Position numbers and translations under genes: made by a program. Below the pieces are notes generated by a model. The model searched no databases and had not been told where the DNA came from. It worked only from the letters and a program-made list of their open reading frames with translations. Shown one piece after another: positions 27,797 to 37,041 of a stretch of DNA of 59,973 nucleotides. The stretch is from Actinomycetes bacterium (GTDB lineage: Bacteria; Actinomycetota; Acidimicrobiia; Acidimicrobiales; Ilumatobacteraceae). The DNA lies in NCBI GenBank assembly GCA_025360105.1, contig JANYCT010000054.1, positions 1 through 59,973 of the forward strand, written 5' to 3'. The first letter of the stretch is position 1; each line of letters opens with the position of its first letter.

Positions 27797-28593
27797 GCGA
27801 CGCGGGCAACGCCACGGCCGGCCTGCCGGATGACCACCCCTTCTCGGGCAGCCGCGGACCGGGCACGATGCGCGATGCCATCAACGCCCGTCTCGTCGGC
27901 AGCAGCACGCCCACCGGTTCTCGCGCCGAACTGGCCGCGGCCACACGCATCATCATCGACGAGCTGATGCGCAGCACGGCCGATGACTCACAGCTCGAAG
28001 ATGCCGCCGAACTGGTGAAGCAGGCCGCTGCGCTGCTGCAGGAACAATCGCACGGACGCGGCTATGTCGGTGTCGCCGAGGGCTCGTTGGCGAACGGGCA
28101 CCAGAGCTTCATCGATTTCAGTCCGTTCATCGGTGTGCTGAATCCGCTGGCGCCACCCATCAGCGTGCGTTTCGATGCCAAGGGCGACGTGACTGCCACC
28201 TGTACGTACGGAGCCGCGTACGAGGGTCCTCCCGGCTGTCTACATGGTGGCTTCATCGCCGCAGGCTTCGACGAGATCCTCGGGTTTGCTCAGGCGCAGT
28301 CAGGCCAACCCGGCATGACCGGTCGGCTCACGATTTCATACCGATCGCCTACGCCGTTGTTCCGTGAGGTGCGCTTCGTCGGTCGCCTTGATCGCGTCGA
28401 GGGTCGCAAGATCTACGCGAGTGCCGAGCTGTTGGTCGGCGACACATTGTGTGCCGAGGCCGAGGGCCTTTTCATCTCGATGAAGCCCGAGGTGTTCGAG
28501 CGCCTCCTCAAACTCCGTGTCGGCAGTGAGCCTGCGCCGGCGTTTGGCGACTCGAACGCTGCCGCCCAGCCGGGCGCTACAACGCGCGACTGA
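27793..28593 (+). CDS. PaaI-type hotdog thioesterase
   Basis: This 266-residue protein has a hotdog domain in its C-terminal half. The thioesterase block is GPPGCLHGGFIAAGFDEILGF (His-Gly-Gly plus the acidic Asp), followed by GRLTISYRSPTPL and GDTLCAEAEGLFI. About 100 residues of helical N-terminal sequence precede it, as in longer actinobacterial members. It should hydrolyse an acyl-CoA. It starts at a GTG overlapping the xthA stop. Its last 17 bases overlap the end of the convergent helicase gene. Confidence 0.88.
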   Translation: MSDAGNATAGLPDDHPFSGSRGPGTMRDAINARLVGSSTPTGSRAELAAATRIIIDELMRSTADDSQLEDAAELVKQAAALLQEQSHGRGYVGVAEGSLANGHQSFIDFSPFIGVLNPLAPPISVRFDAKGDVTATCTYGAAYEGPPGCLHGGFIAAGFDEILGFAQAQSGQPGMTGRLTISYRSPTPLFREVRFVGRLDRVEGRKIYASAELLVGDTLCAEAEGLFISMKPEVFERLLKLRVGSEPAPAFGDSNAAAQPGATTRD

Positions 28594-30487
28594 TTGCTGC
28601 GAGCATGCGTGGAGCGATCCGGGCCGCCGACACCGGCCCGAGATCGGTGAGTGCGATCACCTCGTCCACCGTGGCCGGACGTGCGGCGGCGACGGCACGC
28701 AGCGAATGGTCTGAGCAGATCGCAGCTGGCATCACGTGGGCCGCCTTGGCGGCGGTGGCTCGCCATTCGAGTAGGGCAGTGAGTACCGGGTCTGCGGGTG
28801 GCCGGGGAAGTCGCACTGTCGGGGACCCCACGTAGCACTCATCAGCCGTGGTGGCGAGATCGGCGAGCAGCGGAGACATCTGCGTTGGTCGCCCGTTGCG
28901 CTTGGTGGCCCACGTGATGACCAACTGCTCGCGCGCTCGCGTGCAGGCCACGTAGAGCAGGCGGGCTTCTTCGTCGCGCTGTGCGGCTGTCGTTGCCGTG
29001 GAATGAGGAATGAGGCCCTGCTCGGCGCCCACGATGATGACGGCCCGCCATTCGCGACCTTTGGCCCCGTGGAAGGTGAGCAGGTCAACAGCGTCATCAG
29101 GTTCGGCGTTGTCGAGGTCGTCAAATGGCGAGTGCAGTTCGATCCAGCCACGAAACGACATGCCCGTGCGCTGGGCCAGGAATCGATCGGCGGTCTCTGC
29201 AACCCTGGCCCGGCTGGGATCGGACGAGGTATCGGTTGCGACGCGCTCGATCCACTGCCCGAGATCAGCCGGCGTTCGGCACGCGTGAGCTTCCGCAAGC
29301 GCGGCGCCAAACGCACGGCGCGCCCCGGTGCGCCCCTGCAAGTTCGAGGGAACGCCAGCGCGGGCGAGTGACTGACTCACGGCGTTCAGTTGCGCCACGG
29401 TTCGAGCCAGTACAGCGCAGCTGCCCCAAGAGCGCTGCGCGCCCACCGCGTCGCGGAGCAGCCGAGCGACCGCATCGTTCTCCGCAGCCTCATCGGCGAG
29501 TTCGACGGTACGAACACTGACGCCATCGGCGGGCACGGCGACGGAGTCGTCGGTCTGTTCTGATCTCAGCAGTACGCCACGGGCGGCGGCGATGATCTGC
29601 GGCGTGCAGCGGTAGTTACGAGTGAGCCGGGCGATTGTGATGCCCGGATACAAGGTCTCGACGTTGTCCATGATGCTCGGGTCTGCGCCGTTGAACCCGA
29701 AGATCGCCTGCCTCGGATCACCGACCAGACACACGTCGCTGCGTCCATCGCGAACTGCTTCCAGAAAGCCAAACTGCAACGGGTTGAGGTCTTGACTTTC
29801 GTCGACGAACAGGTGGCGGAATCGCCAACGGATTCCGGCGGCCCATGATTTGTCGTTCTCAAGCGCAACCAAGCTCTGCTCGAGGAGATCGTCGAAATCG
29901 ACCACGCCGCGGCGCGTCTTGACCGTCGCGTACGCATCGACGACTGACGCGTACTCCGCGGCCCCCAAGCTGATTCGACGCCCGGCTCGTTTCGCGGCCG
30001 TAACCGCCTCGGACGGGGCGAAGCGACGCGCCCGCGTCCAATCGATGTCGTTCAACACCGCGGAGGGATCGGCCTTCGAGCCGGAGGAACGCAGCGCCTC
30101 GTTGATCAGCCGAAAGCGGTCGGATGCCACCGTTGGCGGTCGCTGATCCATGTCGATCGCGCGTTGACGGAGCAGTCGTAGTGCCACGGCATGAAAGGTG
30201 CCCGCTTCCACCCGCTCGCGCACGCCGACACGACGAAGCCGCTTGTGCAACTCGTTCGCAGCCTGATTCGTGAACGTGAGGGCCAAAACGTGCTGCGGTT
30301 GCACATCGGGATCCGCGGCGATGCGGTACGCAATGCGTCGGGTGAGCACGGTGGTCTTGCCTGATCCGGCCGCTGCAACGATCGCGAGCGGAGATGCTGC
30401 CACCGTGACTGCGTCGCGCTGGTCGGCATCAAGGCCGGCGAGCAGTTCGTCGAGATCCACAGACGCCACGTTACGTCGCCGGATCAC
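28577..30487 (-). CDS. UvrD-like ATP-dependent DNA helicase with C-terminal HRDC domain (UvrD2-like)
   Basis: This 636-residue superfamily 1A helicase has Walker A VAAAGSGKTTVLTRRIAYR (about 37-55), motif II LFVDESQDLNPLQFGFLE, motif III GDPRQAIFGFNGA, motif IV-like RLTRNYRC, motif V LTFHGAKGREWRAVIIVG and motif VI YVACTRAREQLVITWA. The last 75 residues (LLEWRATAAKAAHVMPAAI onward) form an HRDC fold. This arrangement matches actinobacterial UvrD2, slightly shortened. It unwinds DNA in repair. Two starts are possible, GTG at 30487 or GTG at 30469; the former is used here because a TATACG hexamer lies 12 bases before it. Confidence 0.9.
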   Translation of the reverse strand: MIRRRNVASVDLDELLAGLDADQRDAVTVAASPLAIVAAAGSGKTTVLTRRIAYRIAADPDVQPQHVLALTFTNQAANELHKRLRRVGVRERVEAGTFHAVALRLLRQRAIDMDQRPPTVASDRFRLINEALRSSGSKADPSAVLNDIDWTRARRFAPSEAVTAAKRAGRRISLGAAEYASVVDAYATVKTRRGVVDFDDLLEQSLVALENDKSWAAGIRWRFRHLFVDESQDLNPLQFGFLEAVRDGRSDVCLVGDPRQAIFGFNGADPSIMDNVETLYPGITIARLTRNYRCTPQIIAAARGVLLRSEQTDDSVAVPADGVSVRTVELADEAAENDAVARLLRDAVGAQRSWGSCAVLARTVAQLNAVSQSLARAGVPSNLQGRTGARRAFGAALAEAHACRTPADLGQWIERVATDTSSDPSRARVAETADRFLAQRTGMSFRGWIELHSPFDDLDNAEPDDAVDLLTFHGAKGREWRAVIIVGAEQGLIPHSTATTAAQRDEEARLLYVACTRAREQLVITWATKRNGRPTQMSPLLADLATTADECYVGSPTVRLPRPPADPVLTALLEWRATAAKAAHVMPAAICSDHSLRAVAAARPATVDEVIALTDLGPVSAARIAPRMLAAISRAL

Positions 30488-30513
30488 GTTCGCGGTTCGC
30501 GTATAGTTGCGAC
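30488..30513. promoter_or_regulatory. Compact divergent promoter between uvrD2-like gene and PH-domain gene
   Basis: The 26 bases between start codons hold CGTATAGT. On the plus strand TATAGT (30502-30507) ends 6 bases before the ATG at 30514, predicting a leaderless mRNA. On the minus strand TATACG (30505-30500) uses the same TATA core in the other direction. Neither has a good -35. Confidence 0.6.
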
Positions 30514-31158
30514 ATGGCGTATCCCACCAAGCACCTCAACGCGAACGAGACCATTGCGCTCGACCTGCAGCCGCACTGGTGGTACTTCGCCGGCCCGGCG
30601 GCCACGCTGGCTATCGCCATCGTGGTCGGATTTGTAGTGCGGATCAAGCTCGATACCGGCAACACCCGCACGTTCTTGGGTTACGTGTTGTTGGCCATCA
30701 TCATCGTGGCCGCGCTCTGGCTCGTCCAGCGGTTTGCCAAGTGGAAGACCACGAACTTCGTGATCACGAGCGACCGTGTGATCTTCCGCCAAGGTCTGGT
30801 TGCCAAGAGTGGTGTCGAGATCCCGCTCGGTCGTGTTAACAACGTGAACTTCAACCAGACGGTGTTCGAGCGCCTCATCGGTGCCGGAGATCTTCTCATC
30901 GAGTCAGGCGGCGAAGACGGCCAGCAGCGCTTCAGCGACATTCGCAACCCGCAGGCGGTGCAGAATCTTCTCCACGCGCAAGTCGAGGCCAAGGCCAGCC
31001 GCAGCAGCAACAACGGCAGTGGCGGCTTTGCTGCACCGCCAGCCCCACCGGTAGTCGATGTCGCCGGACAGCTCGAGAAGCTCGAAGGCTTGCTGCAGCG
31101 AGGATCGCTGTCTCAGGACGAATTCGATGCACAAAAGGCGCGACTGCTCAACGGCTGA
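30514..31158 (+). CDS. Membrane protein with bacterial PH domain (DUF304) and SHOCT domain
   Basis: This is a 214-residue protein. Two hydrophobic helices lie at about residues 22-70 (YFAGPAATLAIAIVVGFVV and GYVLLAIIIVAALWLV). The PH-like domain follows: WKTTNFVITSDRVIFRQGLV, IPLGRVNNVNFNQTVFERLI and GAGDLLIESGGEDG. The C-terminus is a SHOCT helix (QLEKLEGLLQRGSLSQDEFD). Such proteins sit at the cytoplasmic membrane; their molecular role is not established. The ATG has no ribosome site but a TATAGT box 6 bases upstream. Its end overlaps the convergent DUF952 gene by 11 bases. Confidence 0.9.
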   Translation: MAYPTKHLNANETIALDLQPHWWYFAGPAATLAIAIVVGFVVRIKLDTGNTRTFLGYVLLAIIIVAALWLVQRFAKWKTTNFVITSDRVIFRQGLVAKSGVEIPLGRVNNVNFNQTVFERLIGAGDLLIESGGEDGQQRFSDIRNPQAVQNLLHAQVEAKASRSSNNGSGGFAAPPAPPVVDVAGQLEKLEGLLQRGSLSQDEFDAQKARLLNG

Positions 31159-31522
31159 AGAGGCCGATAAATCGGCCCTCGCCATCACGAGTGATTCCTT
31201 CGACGAGAACTACGGCCGAGCGGTTGATCGGGCCGTAGACGTGCGGGAAGAGCGCGGCAGCAGGTGGCGGTGTATCGGATGATCCCGGAGGCGCCGGTGC
31301 TTCCCACACGCATGGGCTGTCGAGCAGCGCCGTGTCGACGTACAGCACGACGAAATCGCCAACATGCGTGGCGTAGAACGCATTCGCGACCTGCAGCAGT
31401 ACGTGCGGCTCGTCGGTGCAGTGGATGAATCCCTCGGTGGTCAACGACGCGTTGGTCACGCTCTCGTTCGGCCCCACTGCGGCCCAGTCGATCGCTGGAA
31501 TCAGGTGGAGCACAACGGCCAC
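31148..31522 (-). CDS. DUF952 family protein
   Basis: This 124-residue protein of unknown function has the DUF952 hallmark SLTTEGFIHCTDEPHVLLQVA (here in the form NASLTTEGFIHC) and the ending PHVYGPINRSAVV. The start is a GTG six bases after the galK stop, so it is probably the last gene of an LLM oxidoreductase-galK-DUF952 operon. Confidence 0.88.
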   Translation of the reverse strand: MAVVLHLIPAIDWAAVGPNESVTNASLTTEGFIHCTDEPHVLLQVANAFYATHVGDFVVLYVDTALLDSPCVWEAPAPPGSSDTPPPAAALFPHVYGPINRSAVVLVEGITRDGEGRFIGLFSR

Positions 31523-31528
31523 GATGGA

Positions 31529-32554
31529 TCAGCCGATTCCTTCGGATGACCCGGAGTGCTCGATCGAAGCGCCGTCGACCGCGTTGACGACCCAGCCGCG
31601 CGCTATTGCTCCGGGTTCGGTCATTGCGACGATGCAACCGCCGAACCCGCCGCCGGTCATGCGCGCGCCGTATATCCCTGGCGTGGCACACATCTGCTCG
31701 ACGGCGCGATCCATCACGGGTGTGCTCGTGGCGAAGTCGTCGCGCAGGCTGTTGTGGCTCTCGACCATCAACGCTCCGGCACGAACAAGGTCGCCGCGGT
31801 GCAGCGCTTCGCTGAAGTCGCGTACCCGTTGGTTCTCGTTGATCACGTGGCGGGCTCGGCGCCTGACCGTCGGATCGGCGATGCCCGCGAGATCGTTCGT
31901 AGTTGCGAGACGTAACGGCCCGATGCTGCGTTCAGCGGCCGCGCACTCATCGACGCGATCGCCGTACTCGCTCCCCATCAACGTACGGTGGGCAATGAAC
32001 TGCACGACGATCGACACCCCATCGGGAAGCGGCACGGGATGCACCGTCAGCGCGTTGCAGTCGATGAGCAACGCGTGGTCTGCGACTCCGGCGGCGATGC
32101 AGAGTTGGTCCATGATGCCGCAGGGCACGCCGCTGGCACGATGCTCGGCGCGTCTGGCGAGTTCGGCGAGCGCAACCACGTCGCCCTCGAAGCCCAGCGC
32201 GAGCGCCGCAGCAATCTCGAGTGCTGCGCTGCTCGACAGGCCAGCACCAATCGGGATGTCGGTGCTGATCCGTCCGTGGATGGGTCGCGTGGCGGCGCCG
32301 ATCTCGGCCGCGATACCGGCGACGTAACGTCCCCATCGCGGTTCCACCGAGGCAGGATCAGTGACGGGAAGCGACAACACGAGTGGATCGGGTTCGTCCG
32401 AGGAGGTGAGTTCAATCGGGCCGCGATGGTACGAGCCCTCGATCACCGTCCAACGGTCGATGGCCATCGGTAAGACCAGCCCGCCGGTGTAGTCGGTGTG
32501 GTCTCCAATGATGTTGACGCGACCCGGCGCGCGCACGACGAACTGATCGGTCAT
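31529..32554 (-). CDS. galK: Galactokinase (GHMP kinase)
   Basis: This is a 341-residue GHMP-superfamily kinase. The galactokinase signature GRVNIIGDHTDYTGGLVLPM lies at about residues 11-30, the ATP-binding motif PIGAGLSSSAALEIAAALAL at about 102-121, and the C-terminal GGGFGGCIVAMTEPG near 310. It should phosphorylate galactose, although the usual Glu of GEHTDY is Asp here and no other Leloir gene is in the window, so a related sugar is possible. It overlaps the LLM gene stop (ATGA). Confidence 0.92.
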   Translation of the reverse strand: MTDQFVVRAPGRVNIIGDHTDYTGGLVLPMAIDRWTVIEGSYHRGPIELTSSDEPDPLVLSLPVTDPASVEPRWGRYVAGIAAEIGAATRPIHGRISTDIPIGAGLSSSAALEIAAALALGFEGDVVALAELARRAEHRASGVPCGIMDQLCIAAGVADHALLIDCNALTVHPVPLPDGVSIVVQFIAHRTLMGSEYGDRVDECAAAERSIGPLRLATTNDLAGIADPTVRRRARHVINENQRVRDFSEALHRGDLVRAGALMVESHNSLRDDFATSTPVMDRAVEQMCATPGIYGARMTGGGFGGCIVAMTEPGAIARGWVVNAVDGASIEHSGSSEGIG

Positions 32555-33450
32555 GCGAGGTTCAGGGCAACGCTCAGCCGCTCGATGGCATCAAGATCGA
32601 AGGGTGCCCGAAGGGCGATGTTCACCTGATCGGCGCCAGCCTCGATGTACTGCCCGATGCGATCGAGCACCTGATCGTCAGAGCCCGTGAGGCAGCCGTT
32701 ACGCACGGCGTTGGCGAGATGTCCGAACTGTGCCTGCAGGCTGTCCTCGGTCCAGGCCAGGCCTACGTTGATGGCGCAGCGAATCTCGTCGGGATCGCGG
32801 CCCACCGTTGCGCAGTGGTCGTGCAGCACGGCTCGCTTGCGCGCGAACTCGTCGGGCGAGACAAACGGCACGTTCCAGCCATCGGCGAATTTCGCAGTGA
32901 TCTTCAGCGTGCGTTTTTCGCCACCACCGCCCACCCAGATAGGCATCTTGGCCTGCAACGGCCGTGGCTCGTTACGTGCTTCGTGCAACGAGAAGTGCGT
33001 GCCATCGAATGTGCTCACATCGTTGTGGAGCAACCCGCGAAGCACCTGGATGCCCTCTTCGAGCTGGTCCATGCGTAGTTTGGTCTCGGGAAAGGGAATG
33101 CCGTACGCGTTGTACTCGACCACCGCCCAACCGGAACCGATGCCCATGTCGGCGCGCCCACCGGAGAGGTGGTCGATGGTGGTGATCGCCTTGGCCAGTA
33201 CCGCCGGATGCCGGTAACCAACCGAGTAGACGAGCGAGCCGATGCGCACGCGCGAGGTCTCACACGCAAGTGCGGCATGCATCGCAACTGCCTCGAGACA
33301 CTCGGCGTCGTCGGGCTTGCCAGTTGCGCCGTAGAAGTGATCCCAGATCGAGATCCACCCGTAGCCGAGGGCTTCGATCCGCCGCCACGAGGCTCGCAGA
33401 TCGTCGCTGCTGATGTGTTGAAGACCGGTGTGAACCCCAAAGACCGTCAT
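32551..33450 (-). CDS. LLM-class F420-dependent oxidoreductase
   Basis: This is a 299-residue luciferase-like TIM-barrel protein. Typical blocks are WISIWDHFYG, GSLVYSVGYRHPAVLAKAI, LSGGRADMGIGSGW, the RPLQAKMPIWVGGGGEKRTL block and the ADGWNVPF segment. This subgroup usually uses coenzyme F420. The true start is the ATG at 33450 (MTVFGVHTGLQHIS); the longer frame to 33501 adds non-family sequence. A TACGGT hexamer lies 8 bases before the ATG. The substrate is unknown. Confidence 0.92.
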   Translation of the reverse strand: MTVFGVHTGLQHISSDDLRASWRRIEALGYGWISIWDHFYGATGKPDDAECLEAVAMHAALACETSRVRIGSLVYSVGYRHPAVLAKAITTIDHLSGGRADMGIGSGWAVVEYNAYGIPFPETKLRMDQLEEGIQVLRGLLHNDVSTFDGTHFSLHEARNEPRPLQAKMPIWVGGGGEKRTLKITAKFADGWNVPFVSPDEFARKRAVLHDHCATVGRDPDEIRCAINVGLAWTEDSLQAQFGHLANAVRNGCLTGSDDQVLDRIGQYIEAGADQVNIALRAPFDLDAIERLSVALNLA

Positions 33451-33458
33451 ATCCGCAA

Positions 33459-33464
33459 ACCGTA
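33459..33464 (-). promoter_or_regulatory. Candidate -10 of LLM oxidoreductase operon
   Basis: TACGGT on the minus strand, 8 bases before the ATG at 33450, with no ribosome site between them. A short-leader or leaderless mRNA is predicted. Confidence 0.4.
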
Positions 33465-33478
33465 GTCGCTGTTCCGTG

Positions 33479-33508
33479 TTGACCCACGAGCCATCGGGCA
33501 ACGAGACT
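33479..33508 (+). promoter_or_regulatory. Candidate promoter of alpha/beta hydrolase gene, leaderless
   Basis: TTGACC (33479-33484), an 18-base spacer and GAGACT (33503-33508) end 6 bases before the ATG at 33515. The -35 is good and the -10 weak; the geometry matches the cupredoxin promoter. Confidence 0.45.
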
Positions 33509-33514
33509 CAACGG

Positions 33515-34414
33515 ATGCCACGAGCCGTTGTCAACTCCATCCCCGCGACCGCCGAGAAGGTGGAAGTCGAGTACGAAACGATTGGCTCGCCCACTGATTC
33601 GCCGCTGCTGCTCATCATGGGTTTCACTGCGCAGCTCACGCTGTGGCCCGACGGTCTGTGTCAGATGCTGGCCGATCGCGGTTTCTACGTCATCCGTTTC
33701 GACAACCGCGACTGCGGTCTGAGCACCAAGCTCGATGGCGTCGAGTTCGATCTCGGCGCAGTCATGGTCGCCGCGCTCGACGACCGCCCCGACCTGTTGC
33801 CGCCGGTTCCGTACACCCTGTCCGATATGGCCGCCGACGCTGCCGGTCTGCTCGTTCACCTCGGCATCGACGCCGCGCACATCATGGGTGCGTCGATGGG
33901 GGGCATGATCGCGCAGACGTTTGCTCTGGAGTATCCACAACACACGCTGTCGCTTGTGTCGATCATGTCCACGCCCGGTGACCCGGAGGTCAGCCAGCCA
34001 ACGCCAGAGGCTGGCGCAGCGTTGCTCGCCCCGCCACCCACCGATCGTGCCGCATACATCGAGAACTCCATCGCGTCGATGGTGTGGCAGTCGAAGAAGT
34101 ACGCAAATCCGGATGAGGTCCGAGCGCAGGCCGCACTCGACTTCGACCGGAGCTTCTACCCCGAGGGTTCCACGCGCCAGCTCGGAGCCATCTATGCCAG
34201 CGGCCGCCGATCGCCGCTGTTGCCTTCGCTCGACACGCCCACACTCGTCATCCACGGTCGTGACGACACGTTGCTTCCACCCAGCGGAGGGTTCCGTACG
34301 GCCGAGTTGATCCCCGGTGCGAATCTGTTGTTCATGGCCGACATGGGTCACGATCTTCCCGAGCCGCTCTGGCCGGTATTGGTCGACGCAATCGTCGCCA
34401 ACGCCGCACGCTGA
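33515..34414 (+). CDS. Alpha/beta hydrolase
   Basis: This 299-residue protein has the nucleophile elbow [12 protein letters not shown] (Ser in GASMG at about residue 128), the oxyanion region [15 protein letters not shown], and [11 protein letters not shown] late [14 protein letters not shown] supplies the acid, and [10 protein letters not shown] supplies the catalytic His. The substrate is unknown; related proteins act as esterases or lactonases. The ATG at 33515 is favoured because the extra residues of the longer frame do not match the family and a promoter-like element lies 6 bases before it. The AMACR gene follows 41 bases downstream with its own ribosome site. Confidence 0.9.
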   Translation: MPRAVVNSIPATAEKVEVEYETIGSPTDSPLLLIMGFTAQLTLWPDGLCQMLADRGFYVIRFDNRDCGLSTKLDGVEFDLGAVMVAALDDRPDLLPPVPYTLSDMAADAAGLLVHLGIDAAHIMGASMGGMIAQTFALEYPQHTLSLVSIMSTPGDPEVSQPTPEAGAALLAPPPTDRAAYIENSIASMVWQSKKYANPDEVRAQAALDFDRSFYPEGSTRQLGAIYASGRRSPLLPSLDTPTLVIHGRDDTLLPPSGGFRTAELIPGANLLFMADMGHDLPEPLWPVLVDAIVANAAR

Positions 34415-34455
34415 CCCATCAGCGTCACCCGCTTTCACCACACAGGAGCACGAAT

Positions 34456-35601
34456 ATGTCAGGACCGCTCAGCGGCTATCGCATCATTGAAATCGCAGGT
34501 ATCGGCCCGGGCCCGTTCGCGGCGATGATGCTGAGCGACATGGGAGCCGAGGTGATCCGCGTCGAGCGGGCCCAAGCTGTGCGCCCGGGTGCAGGCCCGA
34601 ACCTCGATGTCATGCAACGCAATCGTCGCAACATCGCGATCGACCTCAAGCATCCCGATGGCGTGGGCACGCTGATGCAACTCATCGACAGCGCCGACGC
34701 GCTCATCGAGGGTTTTCGCCCCGGCGTGATGGAACGCCTCGGCATCGGCCCCGACCAGTGCTTGGCGCGCAACCCCAAGCTGGTCTTCGGTCGCATGACC
34801 GGTTGGGGTCAGGAGGGTCCGTACTCCCTGGCTGCCGGTCACGACATCAACTACATCTCCCTCGCCGGGGCATTGGCCCATTTCGCCCGTGCCGGGCAGG
34901 CGCCGGTGCCTCCCCTGAACATGGTCGGCGATTTCGGTGGCGGCGGAATGCTCTTGGCCTACGGCGTGGTGTGTGCGCTACTCGAGGCACAACGCAGCGG
35001 CACCGGTCAGGTGGTCGACACGGCAATGGTCGATGGCGCAGCGATACTGATGAGCATGTTCTGGGGCTTCAAGAGCATGGGTGCCTTCAACGAAAGTGCT
35101 CCCGGCACCAACCTGCTCGATACCGGCGCTCACTTCTACGACGTTTACGAGTGCAGCGATGGCAAATACATCTCGCTGGGCTCCATTGAGCCGCAGTTCT
35201 ACGCCGAGCTGTTGCGCCTCACCGGTCTTGGCGACGATGCCGAGTTCGCCCACCAGCACAACCAGGCGAACTGGCCGCATCTCAAAGAACGGCTCACGGC
35301 TGTGTTTGTCACTCGTTCACGCGACGAATGGTGCGAGCTGATGGAGCACACCGACGTTTGCTTCGCCCCCGTGCTCACGATGAGCGAGGCAGCTCAGCAC
35401 CCGCACAACCGCGAACGGTCAACGTTCATCGAAATCGACGGGGTGACGCAACCTGCGCCAGCTCCCCGCTTCAGCCGCACCAAGCCGGAAGTATCTATGC
35501 CGCCGGCCAGAGCTGGCCAGCACACTCGCGAGGTGTTGCACGACTGGGGATTGACGAGCTCTGCGGTCGATGCGTTGTTCGAATCCGGAGCCGTACAGTA
35601 G
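34456..35601 (+). CDS. Alpha-methylacyl-CoA racemase (class III CoA transferase fold)
   Basis: This 381-residue protein is closer to alpha-methylacyl-CoA racemase than to plain CoA transferases. The expected acid/base residues are His129 in [11 protein letters not shown] and Asp159 in [15 protein letters not shown], matching the racemase pair. The N-terminal block is [15 protein letters not shown], with [10 protein letters not shown] for CoA. Racemisation of 2-methyl-branched acyl-CoAs is needed for breakdown of sterol side chains and branched lipids. The start follows a clear AGGAG. It sits at the head of a run of plus-strand genes that need not be functionally linked. Confidence 0.93.
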   Translation: MSGPLSGYRIIEIAGIGPGPFAAMMLSDMGAEVIRVERAQAVRPGAGPNLDVMQRNRRNIAIDLKHPDGVGTLMQLIDSADALIEGFRPGVMERLGIGPDQCLARNPKLVFGRMTGWGQEGPYSLAAGHDINYISLAGALAHFARAGQAPVPPLNMVGDFGGGGMLLAYGVVCALLEAQRSGTGQVVDTAMVDGAAILMSMFWGFKSMGAFNESAPGTNLLDTGAHFYDVYECSDGKYISLGSIEPQFYAELLRLTGLGDDAEFAHQHNQANWPHLKERLTAVFVTRSRDEWCELMEHTDVCFAPVLTMSEAAQHPHNRERSTFIEIDGVTQPAPAPRFSRTKPEVSMPPARAGQHTREVLHDWGLTSSAVDALFESGAVQ

Positions 35602-35634
35602 TGCCCTCATACCAGTTCAGGAAGGTCCGCTGAT

Positions 35635-36444
35635 ATGGGCACCCTTGTTTGCTTTCACGCGCATCCCGACGACGAAACCATCTCGACCGGTGGCACCATT
35701 GCTCGCGCCGTGGCCGAGGGGCACCGAGTGATTCTGGTCATTGCCACCAATGGTGACCACGGCGAGGTTCCTGATGACCTCGCTCCCGGTGAAACGTTGG
35801 TCGATCGACGTCAGGCGGAGGCCGCGAGTTCGGCCGACGTGCTCGGCGTGCATCGATTGGTGTGGCTTGGATACAAAGACAGCGGGATGACCGGTTGGGA
35901 ACAGAACACCGATCCCGACTCGTTTCTGCGTGCCGATCTCGATGACGCAGCCGAACGCCTCGCGCGAATCCTGCGCGAGGAATTCGCAGACGTCGTCACC
36001 ACCTACGACTGGCACGGCAACTACGGCCACCCCGACCACATCAAGGTGCACCAGGTGGGCCATCGCGCGGCCGAGCTCGCCGGTACGGCAGCAGTGTTTG
36101 AGGCAACCATGAACCGCGATCACATCGTCAAGATGATGAGCATGGCCAGTGAGTTCGGCCCCGACGGTGCCGACGACGAAGAGCCGTTCGACCCTGCCGG
36201 TCCAGCCGACGATGGCAATCCGATGGGTATGTCCGAGCACGAGATCACCCACGCCGTGGACGTCACTGCCTACATCGCCCAGAAGCGGGCAAGCATGCGC
36301 TGTCATGCCAGCCAGATCACCGACACGAGCTTTTTCATGCAGATGCCTGACGAGGTGTTTGCTCTCGGATTCGGCACCGAGTGGTTCATCAAGAAGGGCG
36401 CGGTTCCCGGCGCGCGGCCAGGCTGGCTGTTCGACGAACAATGA
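35635..36444 (+). CDS. PIG-L family deacetylase (MshB/Mca-like)
   Basis: This 269-residue zinc hydrolase has the metal-binding motifs FHAHPDDETISTGG (about 7-20) and NYGHPDHIKVHQVGHRA. The family removes acetyl groups from GlcNAc-type substrates; actinobacterial members include MshB and Mca of mycothiol metabolism. The fit to those two is only partial (DDET rather than DDES), so the substrate is left open. AGGAAGG precedes the ATG. It is coupled (ATGA) to a histidine phosphatase gene. Confidence 0.88.
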   Translation: MGTLVCFHAHPDDETISTGGTIARAVAEGHRVILVIATNGDHGEVPDDLAPGETLVDRRQAEAASSADVLGVHRLVWLGYKDSGMTGWEQNTDPDSFLRADLDDAAERLARILREEFADVVTTYDWHGNYGHPDHIKVHQVGHRAAELAGTAAVFEATMNRDHIVKMMSMASEFGPDGADDEEPFDPAGPADDGNPMGMSEHEITHAVDVTAYIAQKRASMRCHASQITDTSFFMQMPDEVFALGFGTEWFIKKGAVPGARPGWLFDEQ

Positions 36445-36992
36445 CGCGTCTGTATCTGGTGCGTCATGGCCGTGCATCGGCCGGATGGAACGTCGATCCT
36501 GATCCGGGCCTTGATGATCTCGGACGTCATCAAGCCGAAAGGATGGCCGATCAGATGCAACCGCTTGGTCCGCTGGCTCTCGTCTCGAGTCCATTGGCCA
36601 GGTGCCAGCAGACCGCCGCAGCACTCGGACGGCGGTGGGATGCGCAGGCCCACATTGAACCGCGAGTGACCGAGATCCCCTCGCCGATTGGTGTGCCGAT
36701 CAGCGAACGCATCGAATGGCTCCGCATCGCAATGGCAGGCACGTGGTCCGATCTCGGGCAGCGATACACCGAGTATCGAGATGGCGTCGGTTCCTATTTG
36801 GCGTCGCTGTCCACAGACACCGTCGTCGCTAGCCACTTCATTGCGATCAACGCTGCCATCGGCGTCGCGTGCGACGATGACCGAGTAGTGATCCGCAGCC
36901 TCGACAACTGCTCGGTCACCGTCGTCGACATCGTCGACGGTCGGTTGTGCCTCGTCGAGGGCGGGCGCGAAGGGGACACGCTCATTCGTTGA
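36441..36992 (+). CDS. Histidine phosphatase family protein (phosphoglycerate mutase-like)
   Basis: This 183-residue protein has the catalytic RHG in LYLVRHGRASAGW at about residues 4-16, the second Arg/Ser block LVSSPLARCQQTAAALG, a Glu in the middle, and the second His in VVASHFIAINAAIG. The start is the ATG at 36441, overlapping the PIG-L stop. The phosphatase substrate is unknown. Confidence 0.9.
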   Translation: MTRLYLVRHGRASAGWNVDPDPGLDDLGRHQAERMADQMQPLGPLALVSSPLARCQQTAAALGRRWDAQAHIEPRVTEIPSPIGVPISERIEWLRIAMAGTWSDLGQRYTEYRDGVGSYLASLSTDTVVASHFIAINAAIGVACDDDRVVIRSLDNCSVTVVDIVDGRLCLVEGGREGDTLIR

Positions 36993-37041
36993 TTGACGGT
37001 GGTGCCGTGGAGTTGAGCCTCCGGTGGGGCAAACTCTGGTC

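Noticed and set aside
33260-34441. A 393-residue antisense frame across the alpha/beta hydrolase gene
   Set aside because: Overlaps two well-supported genes and shows no domain.
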